DNA of 5,328 nt from Acidobacteriota bacterium. GTDB lineage: Bacteria; Acidobacteriota; Polarisedimenticolia; Gp22-AA2. The DNA is taken from positions 1 to 5,328 of the forward strand of contig JAPUIN010000307.1 in assembly GCA_027297005.1 (NCBI GenBank). Reading direction: 5' to 3'. The notes under the pieces were generated by a model. That model was not told where the DNA came from and ran no database searches. It worked only from the letters and a program-made list of their open reading frames with translations. The position numbers were made by a program, and so were the translations under genes. Shown one piece after another: positions 1-5,328 of the stretch; the first letter of the stretch is position 1; every line of letters starts with the position of its first letter.

Positions 1-375
1 CCCGCGCCGGCTCCGGCCGGGAGTAAGGCCGGCGGTGGGCTTGGTGATCCCGGCGATCTCGCCGCGCGCGCTGCGGCGGCCCGCGCCGCCGCGACCGGCG
101 CCGCACCGGCCGTAGCCAGCGAACCGGCGCCTGAACCGCAACCCACTCCCGCGGTGGCACCGCAGCCGGTTTCGTCACAGCCTGCTGCACCGGCACCCAT
201 TCCCGCGCCACGGCCTCAGCCGGTTCCTCAGGCGGCGGCTGCAGCGGCGCCCGAACCGCAGCCGGTCTCCGTGCCGCCACCCGCTGCTGCGCGACCGATT
301 GTCGTCGCTCCCGCTCCGCAGGTGGCGGAGCCGCCGCCGGTGGCGATCGCGGAGCCGGATGCGAGCGCGGCCCGG
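1..375 (+). other. Low-complexity Pro/Ala-rich coding segment
   Basis: About 125 codons are dominated by Pro, Ala, Gln, Val and Glu, with recurring EPQP, APxP and PQPV units. Related DNA words such as gaaccgca recur at about 133 and 252. The segment ends where charged sequence begins (REEFIPALTPEIE). It most likely encodes a flexible extended linker between the visible C-terminal domain and an unseen N-terminal region. The bias also opens long spurious frames on the opposite strand. Confidence 0.75.
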
Positions 376-1026
376 GAAGAGTTCATCCCCGCGCTGACCC
401 CCGAGATCGAAAGCGTCTTCCGTGCCGGCGCGAGCGTCGATGCCAAAAAGATGAAGATGCAGGTCCCGATCGTCTGCTTGCAGACCCTGGAGGAGCAGGG
501 GGCGATCGCAGCCCTGCGCCGACTGGCGGCCGACATGCAACGCGAGTTCATGACCTGGTCGGTGTCGCGCGGCCTCGTCAAGGAATCCGGCAAGGGGATG
601 GGGGATATGTACAGGGATCCGAACCGGATGCTGGAGTTTATCCGCCGGCATAAGGAGAACGGCCTCTACCTGCTCGCCGACTTCCGCCAGTGCCTGGAGG
701 ATCGCACCGTCGCCAGGGCCCTCAGGGAGATGGTGATGGAAGGGGAGACGTCGCGTGCCCTGCTTGTGCTGACCGCACCGCGACTCCTCGTCCCGCCCGA
801 GCTGCAGTCAGCCTGCGTCACGTTCAACTGGCCCGAGAGCGATGGGGTCGATTTCGTGGCGATCTACGAGGAGGTTCTCGTCGAGGTTGCCGCATCGGCC
901 GGTCGGCCGGTCCGCCTGGAAGATCCGATTCGTACGGCCTTGCTCACCCGCGTGAAAGATATGCCGGTCGGGCGAGCCCGCTTCGAGATCGCGAAAGAGC
1001 TGATGGCGCGCACCCGGACGGGCTAG
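1..1026 (+). CDS. Pro/Ala-rich protein with Ycf46 N-terminal-like domain, 5' partial
   Basis: The frame is open from base 1 to the TAG at 1024-1026, giving 341 visible residues; the true start lies upstream, so the internal GTG at 154 is not taken as the start. Residues 1 to about 125 are Pro/Ala-rich and probably a disordered tether. Residues about 130-341 form a folded, charged domain. Its motif order recalls the N-terminal, degenerate part of Ycf46-type ATPases: a strand followed by QTLEEQ (161-166), WSVSRGL (186-192), a strand ending in LADF (225-228) followed by LEDRTVARALREM, then LVLTAPRLLVPPEL (to residue 268). In Ycf46 this part precedes an AAA+ module; here the protein stops about 75 residues after PPEL with no Walker A or B motif visible. 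The family call comes from remembered motif order, not a search. Function is unknown; a scaffold or regulatory role is possible. No signal peptide or membrane segment is seen in the visible part. The next gene converges on it. Confidence 0.85.
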   Translation, partial: PAPAPAGSKAGGGLGDPGDLAARAAAARAAATGAAPAVASEPAPEPQPTPAVAPQPVSSQPAAPAPIPAPRPQPVPQAAAAAAPEPQPVSVPPPAAARPIVVAPAPQVAEPPPVAIAEPDASAAREEFIPALTPEIESVFRAGASVDAKKMKMQVPIVCLQTLEEQGAIAALRRLAADMQREFMTWSVSRGLVKESGKGMGDMYRDPNRMLEFIRRHKENGLYLLADFRQCLEDRTVARALREMVMEGETSRALLVLTAPRLLVPPELQSACVTFNWPESDGVDFVAIYEEVLVEVAASAGRPVRLEDPIRTALLTRVKDMPVGRARFEIAKELMARTRTG

Positions 1027-1040
1027 GAGCCTGTCCGGGT
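1012..1040. terminator. Strong hairpin across stop codon between convergent genes
   Basis: The arms acccggacgggct (1012-1024) and agcctgtccgggt (1028-1040) form a 13-pair stem with a single G-U wobble (1020/1032) and a three-base loop, agg. The stem contains the last codons and the stop (1024-1026) of the left gene and lies 15 bases from the stop of the convergent gene. Only a poor T-run follows on either strand, so this is a terminator-like or 3'-end-stabilising structure rather than a classical intrinsic terminator. It could serve both genes. Confidence 0.55.
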
Positions 1041-1055
1041 ATTGCGTTCCGTCGC

Positions 1056-2168
1056 TCAGCCTGAGCCTTTCGATCCCCCCTTCTTCAGTGCGGCCATCAC
1101 GTCGTCCACCTTCACCTTCCCCTTCAACTCGTCCGCGAGCAACTGCAGCATGCTGGAGAGAGCCGCCTGCAGGTTCTTCGCCCGCCGGCCGGGAGGATCC
1201 TCCGCCACGTTCGCGAGCAGCAGGCGGCGGTCGATGCGGCCGTCCGGCTCGATCGCCGTATCCCTGAGCAGATCGGCCCTCTCGAAGGTCGCCTCGCGAA
1301 GCCGTTTCCTCACCCGAGAAACGACCCCCGCTCCACCCGACTGCCGGGCTCGTCCCAGGATCTCCGCGACGGCCTCACCGAACCGATCGAGCGTCTGGTT
1401 CAGCTGGGCATCGTCGGCACCCGGCGCCGGAGCGGTGCCGTCCTGAGGCGGATCGAAGGCGAGCAGCTGGATTCGAATCAGGCCGGCCGACAGGAGCGAG
1501 TGCAGGGCCTGCCACGACTCGAACTCATCGGCCTGCGCCAGGGTGATGGTCTCGCGCACGGTCCGCTTGCCGTTGACGAGCCCGAGCACTCTGCGCTCGA
1601 AGTCGGACAACTTCACCGCCTTGGCCGCCTCTTCGATCGACTTCACGGGGGCGAGGACGACGCGATCACTCTGGATCTTCTGCCGCACGCGCCCCCACTC
1701 GTCAAGACAGCGCGTCCCCTCCATGATCAAGTTCATGACCGACGTCTCGAGAGCGATCTTCTCGGGCGGCGGATCGCCCGGGCGGAACTCATAGATCCCC
1801 TCCTTCCAGTGGAACAGCGAATAGATGATTTCGGTCGTCTGCCCCCGCACCGCCTCCCAGAGCGTGTCCGGAGTCAGAACGCCGACCCGGACGAGAGCCT
1901 TCCCCAGGCGGTCCTGACTGCCCATCATCGGCTCGGCCTGCTGCAGTTGCTCCGGGGTCACCTTCCCCTGCGCCAGCAGGTAGGCGCCGAGCCGATCGTC
2001 CGCCTCGGTCGATCGGGCGAAGACGATCTCCCCCTTCTCCCACTCCAGCGTCTTGGTGACGTCAGCCCGCGAGCAACGCAGCGCGCCGGTCATCTGATTG
2101 TTGCTTATGAGCAGCAGGATGTCGGGCAGGGGGACGAAGCGGATGTCACCTGAGAGGACACTGCTCAT
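1056..2168 (-). CDS. PATAN/DUF4388 domain protein
   Basis: A 370-residue protein. The start is the ATG at 2168-2166 (MSSVLSGDIRF), where DUF4388 similarity begins. The frame stays open 78 codons further upstream, but that stretch is Arg/Pro-rich, unlike a domain, and reaches the divergent gene's start. Residues about 5-155 resemble DUF4388/PATAN: SGDIRFVPLPDILLLISNNQMTGAL, an LEWEKGEIVFA strand pair, and a helical part with two LG-xxL-xxxG-xL-T units (59-71, 88-99). FHWKEGIYEFRPG (119-131) and a PPEKIAL-ETSVMNLIMEG helix follow. Residues about 185-233 (LSDFERRVLGLVNGKRTVRETI...LLSAGLIRI) look like a winged helix as often seen after DUF4388. A Pro/Ala linker leads to a helical, charged tail ending KKGGSKGSG. 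PATAN proteins are known from two-component and gliding or developmental signalling contexts, usually as adaptors; no kinase or receiver domain is present here. Probably cytoplasmic; the exact role is unknown. The ribosome-binding site is weak (gcgag upstream). Confidence 0.88.
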   Translation of the reverse strand: MSSVLSGDIRFVPLPDILLLISNNQMTGALRCSRADVTKTLEWEKGEIVFARSTEADDRLGAYLLAQGKVTPEQLQQAEPMMGSQDRLGKALVRVGVLTPDTLWEAVRGQTTEIIYSLFHWKEGIYEFRPGDPPPEKIALETSVMNLIMEGTRCLDEWGRVRQKIQSDRVVLAPVKSIEEAAKAVKLSDFERRVLGLVNGKRTVRETITLAQADEFESWQALHSLLSAGLIRIQLLAFDPPQDGTAPAPGADDAQLNQTLDRFGEAVAEILGRARQSGGAGVVSRVRKRLREATFERADLLRDTAIEPDGRIDRRLLLANVAEDPPGRRAKNLQAALSSMLQLLADELKGKVKVDDVMAALKKGGSKGSG

Positions 2169-2224
2169 GGCGTGGTCTCGCGGCGGGTCGGGGCGAACAT
2201 CGGCGGGGATCCTACCACACGGCA

Positions 2225-2243
2225 CCGGGGCAGGGCGCCCCGG
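2225..2243. other. GC-rich hairpin in divergent intergenic region
   Basis: Arms ccggggc (2225-2231) and gccccgg (2237-2243) form a perfect 7-bp stem around the five-base loop agggc. The hairpin lies about 57 bp upstream of the DUF4388 start and about 158 bp upstream of the porin start. It could fold in the DUF4388 5' leader, but GC-rich DNA often gives such stems by chance. No T-tract follows on either strand. Confidence 0.3.
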
Positions 2244-2311
2244 GTTCAATGGCGGGGAGTACCACGGGCGGGGAATCAGGAGGAGTCGATCGTCACGCAC
2301 ATGTCGATCCG

Positions 2312-2321
2312 CCCGATCGGG
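2312..2321. promoter_or_regulatory. 10-bp perfect palindrome, possible operator
   Basis: cccgatcggg is a perfect palindrome placed 17 bases before the candidate -10 box of the porin, so it would overlap the expected -35 position. No consensus -35 is recognisable there, which would fit an activator- or repressor-controlled promoter. The assignment to any regulator is unsupported, and a short GC palindrome can arise by chance. Confidence 0.25.
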
Positions 2322-2338
2322 TCGGCCCCGGCTCGGTG

Positions 2339-2344
2339 TAGAAT
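2339..2344 (+). promoter_or_regulatory. Possible -10 box for the porin gene
   Basis: tagaat matches the TATAAT consensus at five of six positions, in otherwise GC-rich DNA. Transcription from about 2351 would give a leader of about 50 bases containing the porin ribosome-binding site. There is no good -35 hexamer 16-18 bases upstream, so this is a weak or regulated promoter candidate only. Confidence 0.35.
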
Positions 2345-2385
2345 CCCGGGCCGCATGTGAGATCCAAGGTCGGAATTCGTCATAC

Positions 2386-2393
2386 GGAGGAGG
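2386..2393 (+). promoter_or_regulatory. Strong Shine-Dalgarno of porin gene
   Basis: ggaggagg ends seven bases before the ATG at 2401, an ideal position. It settles the start of the porin frame, which is open upstream for a further 101 codons to an ATG at 2098 inside the oppositely oriented DUF4388 gene. The start at 2401 also yields a proper signal peptide. Confidence 0.85.
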
Positions 2394-2400
2394 CAAAAGC

Positions 2401-3561
2401 ATGCGTAGATTTCTGGCCGGGGCGCTGTCAATGGGTATTCTGATGATCCTTGTAGCGGTCCCCGCCAGGGCGGAAGAGTCCGACTCGGAACCGTGGGGTT
2501 ATGACGAGGGGCTCTACTTCCACCACGACACATTCCAGATGAAGCTCGGCCTCAGGCCGCAGTTCCTCTACGCCTACACAAGTCCTGATAACGCTCCCAA
2601 TGTGCAGGACTTCCAGATCCGCAGACTCAAGTTCTTCGCCTCGGGGTGGGCCTATCAACCGTGGCTCGAGTACAAGGTCCAGTTCAACGCCGTCGGCTTC
2701 CGGAGCGTCGGCTCGGTTGAAGGCCTCGACACAGACCTGATGCCGGATGGACAGATCGATACGCTTGTCATCGAGCGCTCCAAGAGCTTCGACCTGGAGG
2801 ACATGTACGTCGACCTCGCGAAGAACAGGATGGCCGTCCTCCGGATCGGGCAGTACAAGACCCCCTTCGGGCTCCAGTTCCTGACCTCGTCGGGGCGCCA
2901 GCAGTTCGTCGAGCGCTCCCTTGCGACCATAGGGTTCGTCCAGGGGCGCGACATCGGCCTCGGGCTTCACGGGAAGACCGAAAACAGGAGATTCGGCTAC
3001 GAGGTCGGAATCTTCAACGGAAATCGATTCAATGCGGGCCGCACCGACGATGCCGATCTGCTGTACGTCGCCAGGTTCAACTTCGACCCGAACGGCGAAT
3101 ACAAGAAGGCGGAGTCGGCCACCGGGAACCCCGACGAGGCGAAGTGGACGATCGGAGGGGCCTGGTTTCAGAAGACCGACGATTCCACCCTCGATCTCGA
3201 TCGCACATCCGTCGAGGGGTTCCTCGGCCTGCACTACAGGCGACTGTTCCTTCTGGCCGATTACTTCACCAGCATGATCGACCTCGCAGGGGGAGGGGAG
3301 ACGGACTCAGAAGGATACACGGGCCAGTTCGGCATCTTCTTCATTCCGAAGAAGTTCGAGGTCGCCCTCCGCTACTCCGAGATCGATCCGGACACGGACC
3401 TCGACGAGAATACGTTGACCGAATCGAGGATCGCCTTCAACTACTTCTTCAGGGCGCACCGACTCAAGCTGCAGATCGACTTCGGTAGGTTGACCGAAGA
3501 AACGCCGACGGGGGATATCGACGCCGATCAGGTCCGCGCCCAGCTTCAGTTCATCTTCTAA
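2401..3561 (+). CDS. Outer-membrane porin, phosphate-selective porin O/P family
   Basis: A 386-residue protein. The start is fixed by a ggaggagg site seven bases upstream and a signal peptide: MRRFLAGALSMGIL-, a hydrophobic core to Val20, and a likely cleavage after ARA (24/25). The mature part shows alternating aromatic/polar beta strands and ends in FIF, with the C-terminal Phe typical of barrels inserted by the BAM complex. Features recalling the porin O/P family are FQIRRLKFFASG near residue 80, RIGQYKTPFGLQF (148-160), GRDIGLGLHGK (182-192) and EVGIFNGNRFN (201-211). It is slightly shorter than OprP/OprO of Pseudomonas (about 440 residues). The mature chain is rich in Asp and Glu as well as Lys and Arg, so phosphate selectivity should not be assumed from the family name; the substrate is unknown. 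The gene is divergent from the DUF4388 gene and convergent with the glk-pgl operon, so it is probably a single-gene unit. Confidence 0.9.
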   Translation: MRRFLAGALSMGILMILVAVPARAEESDSEPWGYDEGLYFHHDTFQMKLGLRPQFLYAYTSPDNAPNVQDFQIRRLKFFASGWAYQPWLEYKVQFNAVGFRSVGSVEGLDTDLMPDGQIDTLVIERSKSFDLEDMYVDLAKNRMAVLRIGQYKTPFGLQFLTSSGRQQFVERSLATIGFVQGRDIGLGLHGKTENRRFGYEVGIFNGNRFNAGRTDDADLLYVARFNFDPNGEYKKAESATGNPDEAKWTIGGAWFQKTDDSTLDLDRTSVEGFLGLHYRRLFLLADYFTSMIDLAGGGETDSEGYTGQFGIFFIPKKFEVALRYSEIDPDTDLDENTLTESRIAFNYFFRAHRLKLQIDFGRLTEETPTGDIDADQVRAQLQFIF

Positions 3562-3568
3562 TTCCGAA

Positions 3569-3587
3569 AAGCAGCTCCGGGTTGCTT
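3569..3587. terminator. Weak hairpin terminator candidate after porin
   Basis: aagcagc (3569-3575) pairs with gttgctt (3581-3587): seven pairs including one G-U, loop tccgg, starting eight bases after the porin stop. Read on the minus strand the stem runs into a short T-run (gcttttcgg), so it may better terminate the pgl transcript coming from the right. Confidence 0.35.
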
Positions 3588-3605
3588 CCAGGTTGGCCCC
3601 AAGTT

Positions 3606-3622
3606 GGCCCCGCAAAGGGGTC
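3606..3622. terminator. Second small hairpin between porin and pgl
   Basis: ggcccc (3606-3611) pairs with ggggtc (3617-3622) around gcaaa: six pairs including one G-U, overlapping the pgl stop codon (3623-3621). No T-tract follows. The left arm belongs to a tandem gttggcccc word (3592-3600 and 3603-3611). With the 3569-3587 hairpin it fills the 59-bp convergent gap; terminator activity is uncertain. Confidence 0.3.
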
Positions 3623-4379
3623 ACAAGCGCTGAAGCTGCCGGGCCGCGTCCCGATCGATGAGCCAGAGGAGCCCGCCGCGGACCGGGCGGAGGCCGCGGG
3701 CGGGGACGCGATCGATTGGAGCATCCCCCTCGAGAACGGATTGGAGGGCCCCCGCCTTGTCACTCCCGCTCACCAGAAAGACGACCCGCGCGGCGTTGTT
3801 CAGGACGGGAAACGTCAAGGTGATGCGATCGTGCGGTATTCCCTCCAGACGGTGACCGACCACCCACCGGGTTCCTTCGCGGACGGCATCCGAACCCGGG
3901 AAGAGTGATGCGGTGTGCCCGTCGCCGCCGAGCCCGAGCAGGATGAGATCGAAGCATGGTGCCTGCCTGGCGGCCGGCGAGAAGAACGCGCGCAGGTCCA
4001 ACTCATATTTCGACGCTGCTTCGGTCACGTCGTCAATCCCGGTCGGGATGCTGTGAATCTGATCGGCCGGCAGATCGATCCGATTTAGGAGCACCTCGCA
4101 CGCCATGCGGTAGTTGCTGTCGGGGTGGTCGGGAGGCACGAGCCGCTCGTCCCCCCAGAAGATGTGGGTCTGCGGCCAGGTGGCCGCCAGCCCCGACGAA
4201 TGAGCCGAGGCGAGTCGTTCGTAGAGGCGCTTCGGCGTCGATCCCCCCGACAGCGCGACGGTGAAGCGCCCCCGCGCGGCGACCGCCCCACGGGCGGCGT
4301 CGATGAACTCCTCCGCCGCGATCTCGGCAAGCATCGCGGCGTCCGCGACGATCCGGATCTCGGGCTGAATGTCAGCCAT
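3621..4379 (-). CDS. pgl: 6-phosphogluconolactonase
   Basis: A 252-residue cytosolic enzyme, the usual length for the family, that hydrolyses 6-phospho-D-glucono-1,5-lactone to 6-phosphogluconate, the second step of the oxidative pentose phosphate and Entner-Doudoroff routes. Hallmarks of the DevB-type NagB/RpiA-fold lactonases are all present: ALSGGSTPK (42-50) for phosphate binding, FWGDER (74-79), DSNY (87-90), and LGLGGDGHTASLFPG (148-162), which carries the conserved Asp153 and His155. LVSGSDKAGAL (202-212) and a C-terminal LLWLIDRDAA strand complete it. The start is the ATG at 4379-4377: a ggaga ribosome-binding site sits seven bases upstream and MADIQPEIRIVADA is a typical N-terminus; the ATG 19 codons upstream would overlap the end of glk. 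NagB-type glucosamine-6-phosphate deaminase is a relative, but the motifs favour Pgl. Downstream of glk by 16 bp, so co-transcribed. Confidence 0.96.
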   Translation of the reverse strand: MADIQPEIRIVADAAMLAEIAAEEFIDAARGAVAARGRFTVALSGGSTPKRLYERLASAHSSGLAATWPQTHIFWGDERLVPPDHPDSNYRMACEVLLNRIDLPADQIHSIPTGIDDVTEAASKYELDLRAFFSPAARQAPCFDLILLGLGGDGHTASLFPGSDAVREGTRWVVGHRLEGIPHDRITLTFPVLNNAARVVFLVSGSDKAGALQSVLEGDAPIDRVPARGLRPVRGGLLWLIDRDAARQLQRL

Positions 4380-4386
4380 GGTCGTG

Positions 4387-4391
4387 TCTCC
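4387..4391 (-). promoter_or_regulatory. Shine-Dalgarno of pgl in the glk-pgl gap
   Basis: Read on the minus strand, ggaga lies seven bases before the pgl ATG and wholly inside the 16-base gap after the glk stop. It decides the pgl start and indicates independent ribosome loading on a shared transcript. Confidence 0.7.
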
Positions 4392-4395
4392 GCGA

Positions 4396-5328
4396 TCAGC
4401 CTCGCGCTTTCGCCCCTGCGGCACGCCGCGCGGCACCGAGCAGGGCCGTCCGGTCGTTCAGGATCACCCGCACCGGGATCGCCTCGAGGAAAGCCTGGAA
4501 GCGTCCTTTCCCGACGAACGCCTTCATGAAGGCCGGCCCTTTCAGCTTATCGATGATCTTCGGCGCGATGCCACCACCGACGTACAGTCCACCCGTCGCC
4601 ATCGTCTTGAGGGCGACATTTCCCGCTTCTGAGCCGTACAGCGACACGAAGAGATCGAGCGCCAGGGTGCAGAGTGACGATCGCCCCTCGAGCGCGGCCC
4701 GCGAGATCGTCGCGGCCGGATCACCGTCGCGCATCTCCGCCGCGAGCCACTCCGACTCCTCTCCGCGCCCGGTGTCGCGCAGAAACATATAGATGTTGTG
4801 CAGGCCCGGCCCCGACAGCACCCGCTCCCAGCTGACGTGACCGAACTGTTCAGTGAGATGACGCAGCAGGTCGATCTCCATCTCGCCGCTCGGCGCGAAG
4901 CTCGAGTGTCCCCCCTCGGTGCCGAACGGCCGGCGCTGGTTCCCGTCCCAGTAGATCCCCGCCTCCCCCAGACCGGTGCCGGCGGCGATGACGGCGGCGT
5001 TCCCCGACGCAGCGGGGTCGCCCGGCGCCAGCATGGCGAGATCGCCCTCCGCAAGCTCCTCGATGCCGAAGGCGGTCGCCTCGAGATCGTTGATCAGCAG
5101 GACACTGCGGATCGACAGGTCGCGTGACATCTTTGCGGCGTCGATGATCCACGGCAGGTTCGTCGTCCGGACGACCCCCTCGCGGACCGGGCCGGCGATC
5201 CCGAAGCAGGCGCTGATGATCGCCGGCGCATCGACCTCGTCGAGAAAATGCCGGACGATCCCCTCGAGATCGCGCGACTCGCGGGTCGTGTAGTCGCGCT
5301 CCTCAATAGTCTTCAGATGATCGCCCGA
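4396..5328 (-). CDS. glk: Glucokinase (hexokinase-like Glk family), N-terminus cut by window edge
   Basis: The frame is open from the right edge (5328) to the TGA at 4398-4396, giving 310 visible residues. The internal ATG at 5130 is not the start, since family motifs continue upstream of it. Glk phosphorylates glucose with ATP to glucose-6-phosphate in the cytosol. Visible in order (numbered from 5328): CFGIAGPV then TTNLPWIID (about 41-63), LLINDLEA with the likely catalytic base Asp81, AAGTGLGEAG (115-124), FGTEGGHSSFAP (135-146) and ERVLSGPGL (168-176), which carry Glu and His residues equivalent to E. coli Glk glucose ligands, YVGGGIAPKI (249-258), GKGRF, and a terminal LNDRTALLGAA. This is the E. 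coli-type Glk family, not the ROK family (no ROK zinc-site CxCG-type motif). E. coli Glk is 321 residues, so about 25-30 residues with the DxGGT phosphate-binding loop lie beyond the edge. First visible gene of an operon with pgl. Confidence 0.95.
   Translation of the reverse strand, partial: SGDHLKTIEERDYTTRESRDLEGIVRHFLDEVDAPAIISACFGIAGPVREGVVRTTNLPWIIDAAKMSRDLSIRSVLLINDLEATAFGIEELAEGDLAMLAPGDPAASGNAAVIAAGTGLGEAGIYWDGNQRRPFGTEGGHSSFAPSGEMEIDLLRHLTEQFGHVSWERVLSGPGLHNIYMFLRDTGRGEESEWLAAEMRDGDPAATISRAALEGRSSLCTLALDLFVSLYGSEAGNVALKTMATGGLYVGGGIAPKIIDKLKGPAFMKAFVGKGRFQAFLEAIPVRVILNDRTALLGAARRAAGAKARG

Noticed and set aside
175..651. 158-codon minus-strand frame opposite the Pro/Ala-rich gene
   Set aside because: Its Arg-rich composition is the expected complement of Pro/Ala codons; no motif supports it.
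1054..1066. gctcag/ctgagc inverted repeat at the DUF4388 stop
   Set aside because: The loop would be only one to three bases with a five-pair stem; the nearby 13-pair hairpin explains the junction better.
1500..2153. 217-codon frame on the plus strand opposite the DUF4388 gene
   Set aside because: It is Leu/Arg/His-rich mirror sequence of a real coding region, with no domain and no credible ribosome-binding site.
2209..2249. Possible minus-strand promoter (TAGGAT at 2214-2209, TTGAAC at 2249-2244) for the DUF4388 gene
   Set aside because: The spacing between the two boxes is 29 bases, far from the usual 16-18, and the -10 matches only four of six positions.
2225..2260. ggttcaat within a GC stem region, resembling a tRNA T-loop
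   Set aside because: The flanking bases do not form a T-arm, and no acceptor, D-arm or anticodon arm can be drawn.
2098..2400. 101-codon upstream extension of the porin frame
   Set aside because: It would put an Arg/Ser-rich stretch before the signal peptide and overlap the DUF4388 gene; a strong ribosome-binding site places the start at 2401.
2169..2402. 78-codon N-terminal extension of the DUF4388 frame up to 2402
   Set aside because: The extension is Arg/Pro-rich with no domain character, runs into the porin start, and the DUF4388 domain begins right at the ATG at 2168.
2428..3234. 268-codon frame on the minus strand inside the porin gene
   Set aside because: It is antisense to a convincing porin with a signal peptide, and its product has no recognisable motif; GC-rich codon bias opens such frames.
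4542..5054. 170-codon minus-strand frame overlapping glk in another phase
   Set aside because: It is an Arg/Ser-rich shadow of the glucokinase frame, which carries all the family motifs.

Overview
The window is GC-rich and densely coded. It probably comes from the chromosome of a high-GC Gram-negative bacterium: one gene encodes an outer-membrane beta-barrel porin with a signal peptide. A PATAN/DUF4388 protein, an O/P-family porin and a proteobacterial-type glucokinase together suggest a delta-proteobacterium-like, acidobacterial or related uncultured lineage. That placement is inference. I see no mobile element, tRNA, rRNA or CRISPR array.

Layout: (1) 1-1026 (+), the 3' part of a gene whose product has a long Pro/Ala-rich segment followed by a domain resembling the N-terminal, non-AAA+ half of Ycf46-type ATPases; the gene ends before any AAA+ module. 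(2) A strong hairpin (1012-1040) spans its stop codon and separates it from a convergent gene. (3) 1056-2168 (-), a PATAN/DUF4388 protein with a winged-helix-like segment and a charged C-terminal tail. (4) 2169-2400, a divergent intergenic region with a GC hairpin, a 10-bp palindrome, a possible -10 box and a strong Shine-Dalgarno. (5) 2401-3561 (+), a complete O/P-type porin. (6) 3562-3620, a short convergent intergenic region with two small hairpins. (7) 4379-3621 and 5328-4396 (-), 6-phosphogluconolactonase and glucokinase. These two lie 16 bp apart in the order glk then pgl, almost certainly one operon, and glk runs off the right edge without its N-terminus.

Functionally, glk and pgl supply two steps of glucose entry into the oxidative pentose phosphate or Entner-Doudoroff route: glucose to glucose-6-phosphate, and 6-phosphogluconolactone to 6-phosphogluconate. 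The intermediate dehydrogenase (zwf) is not in the window. The porin could supply small solutes across the outer membrane, but it is convergent with the sugar genes and no shared regulation is visible. The left-hand genes look like regulatory or cytoplasmic signalling proteins of unknown role. No clearly new multi-gene system is evident. The most unusual item is the separate Ycf46-N-like domain on a Pro/Ala-rich tether.
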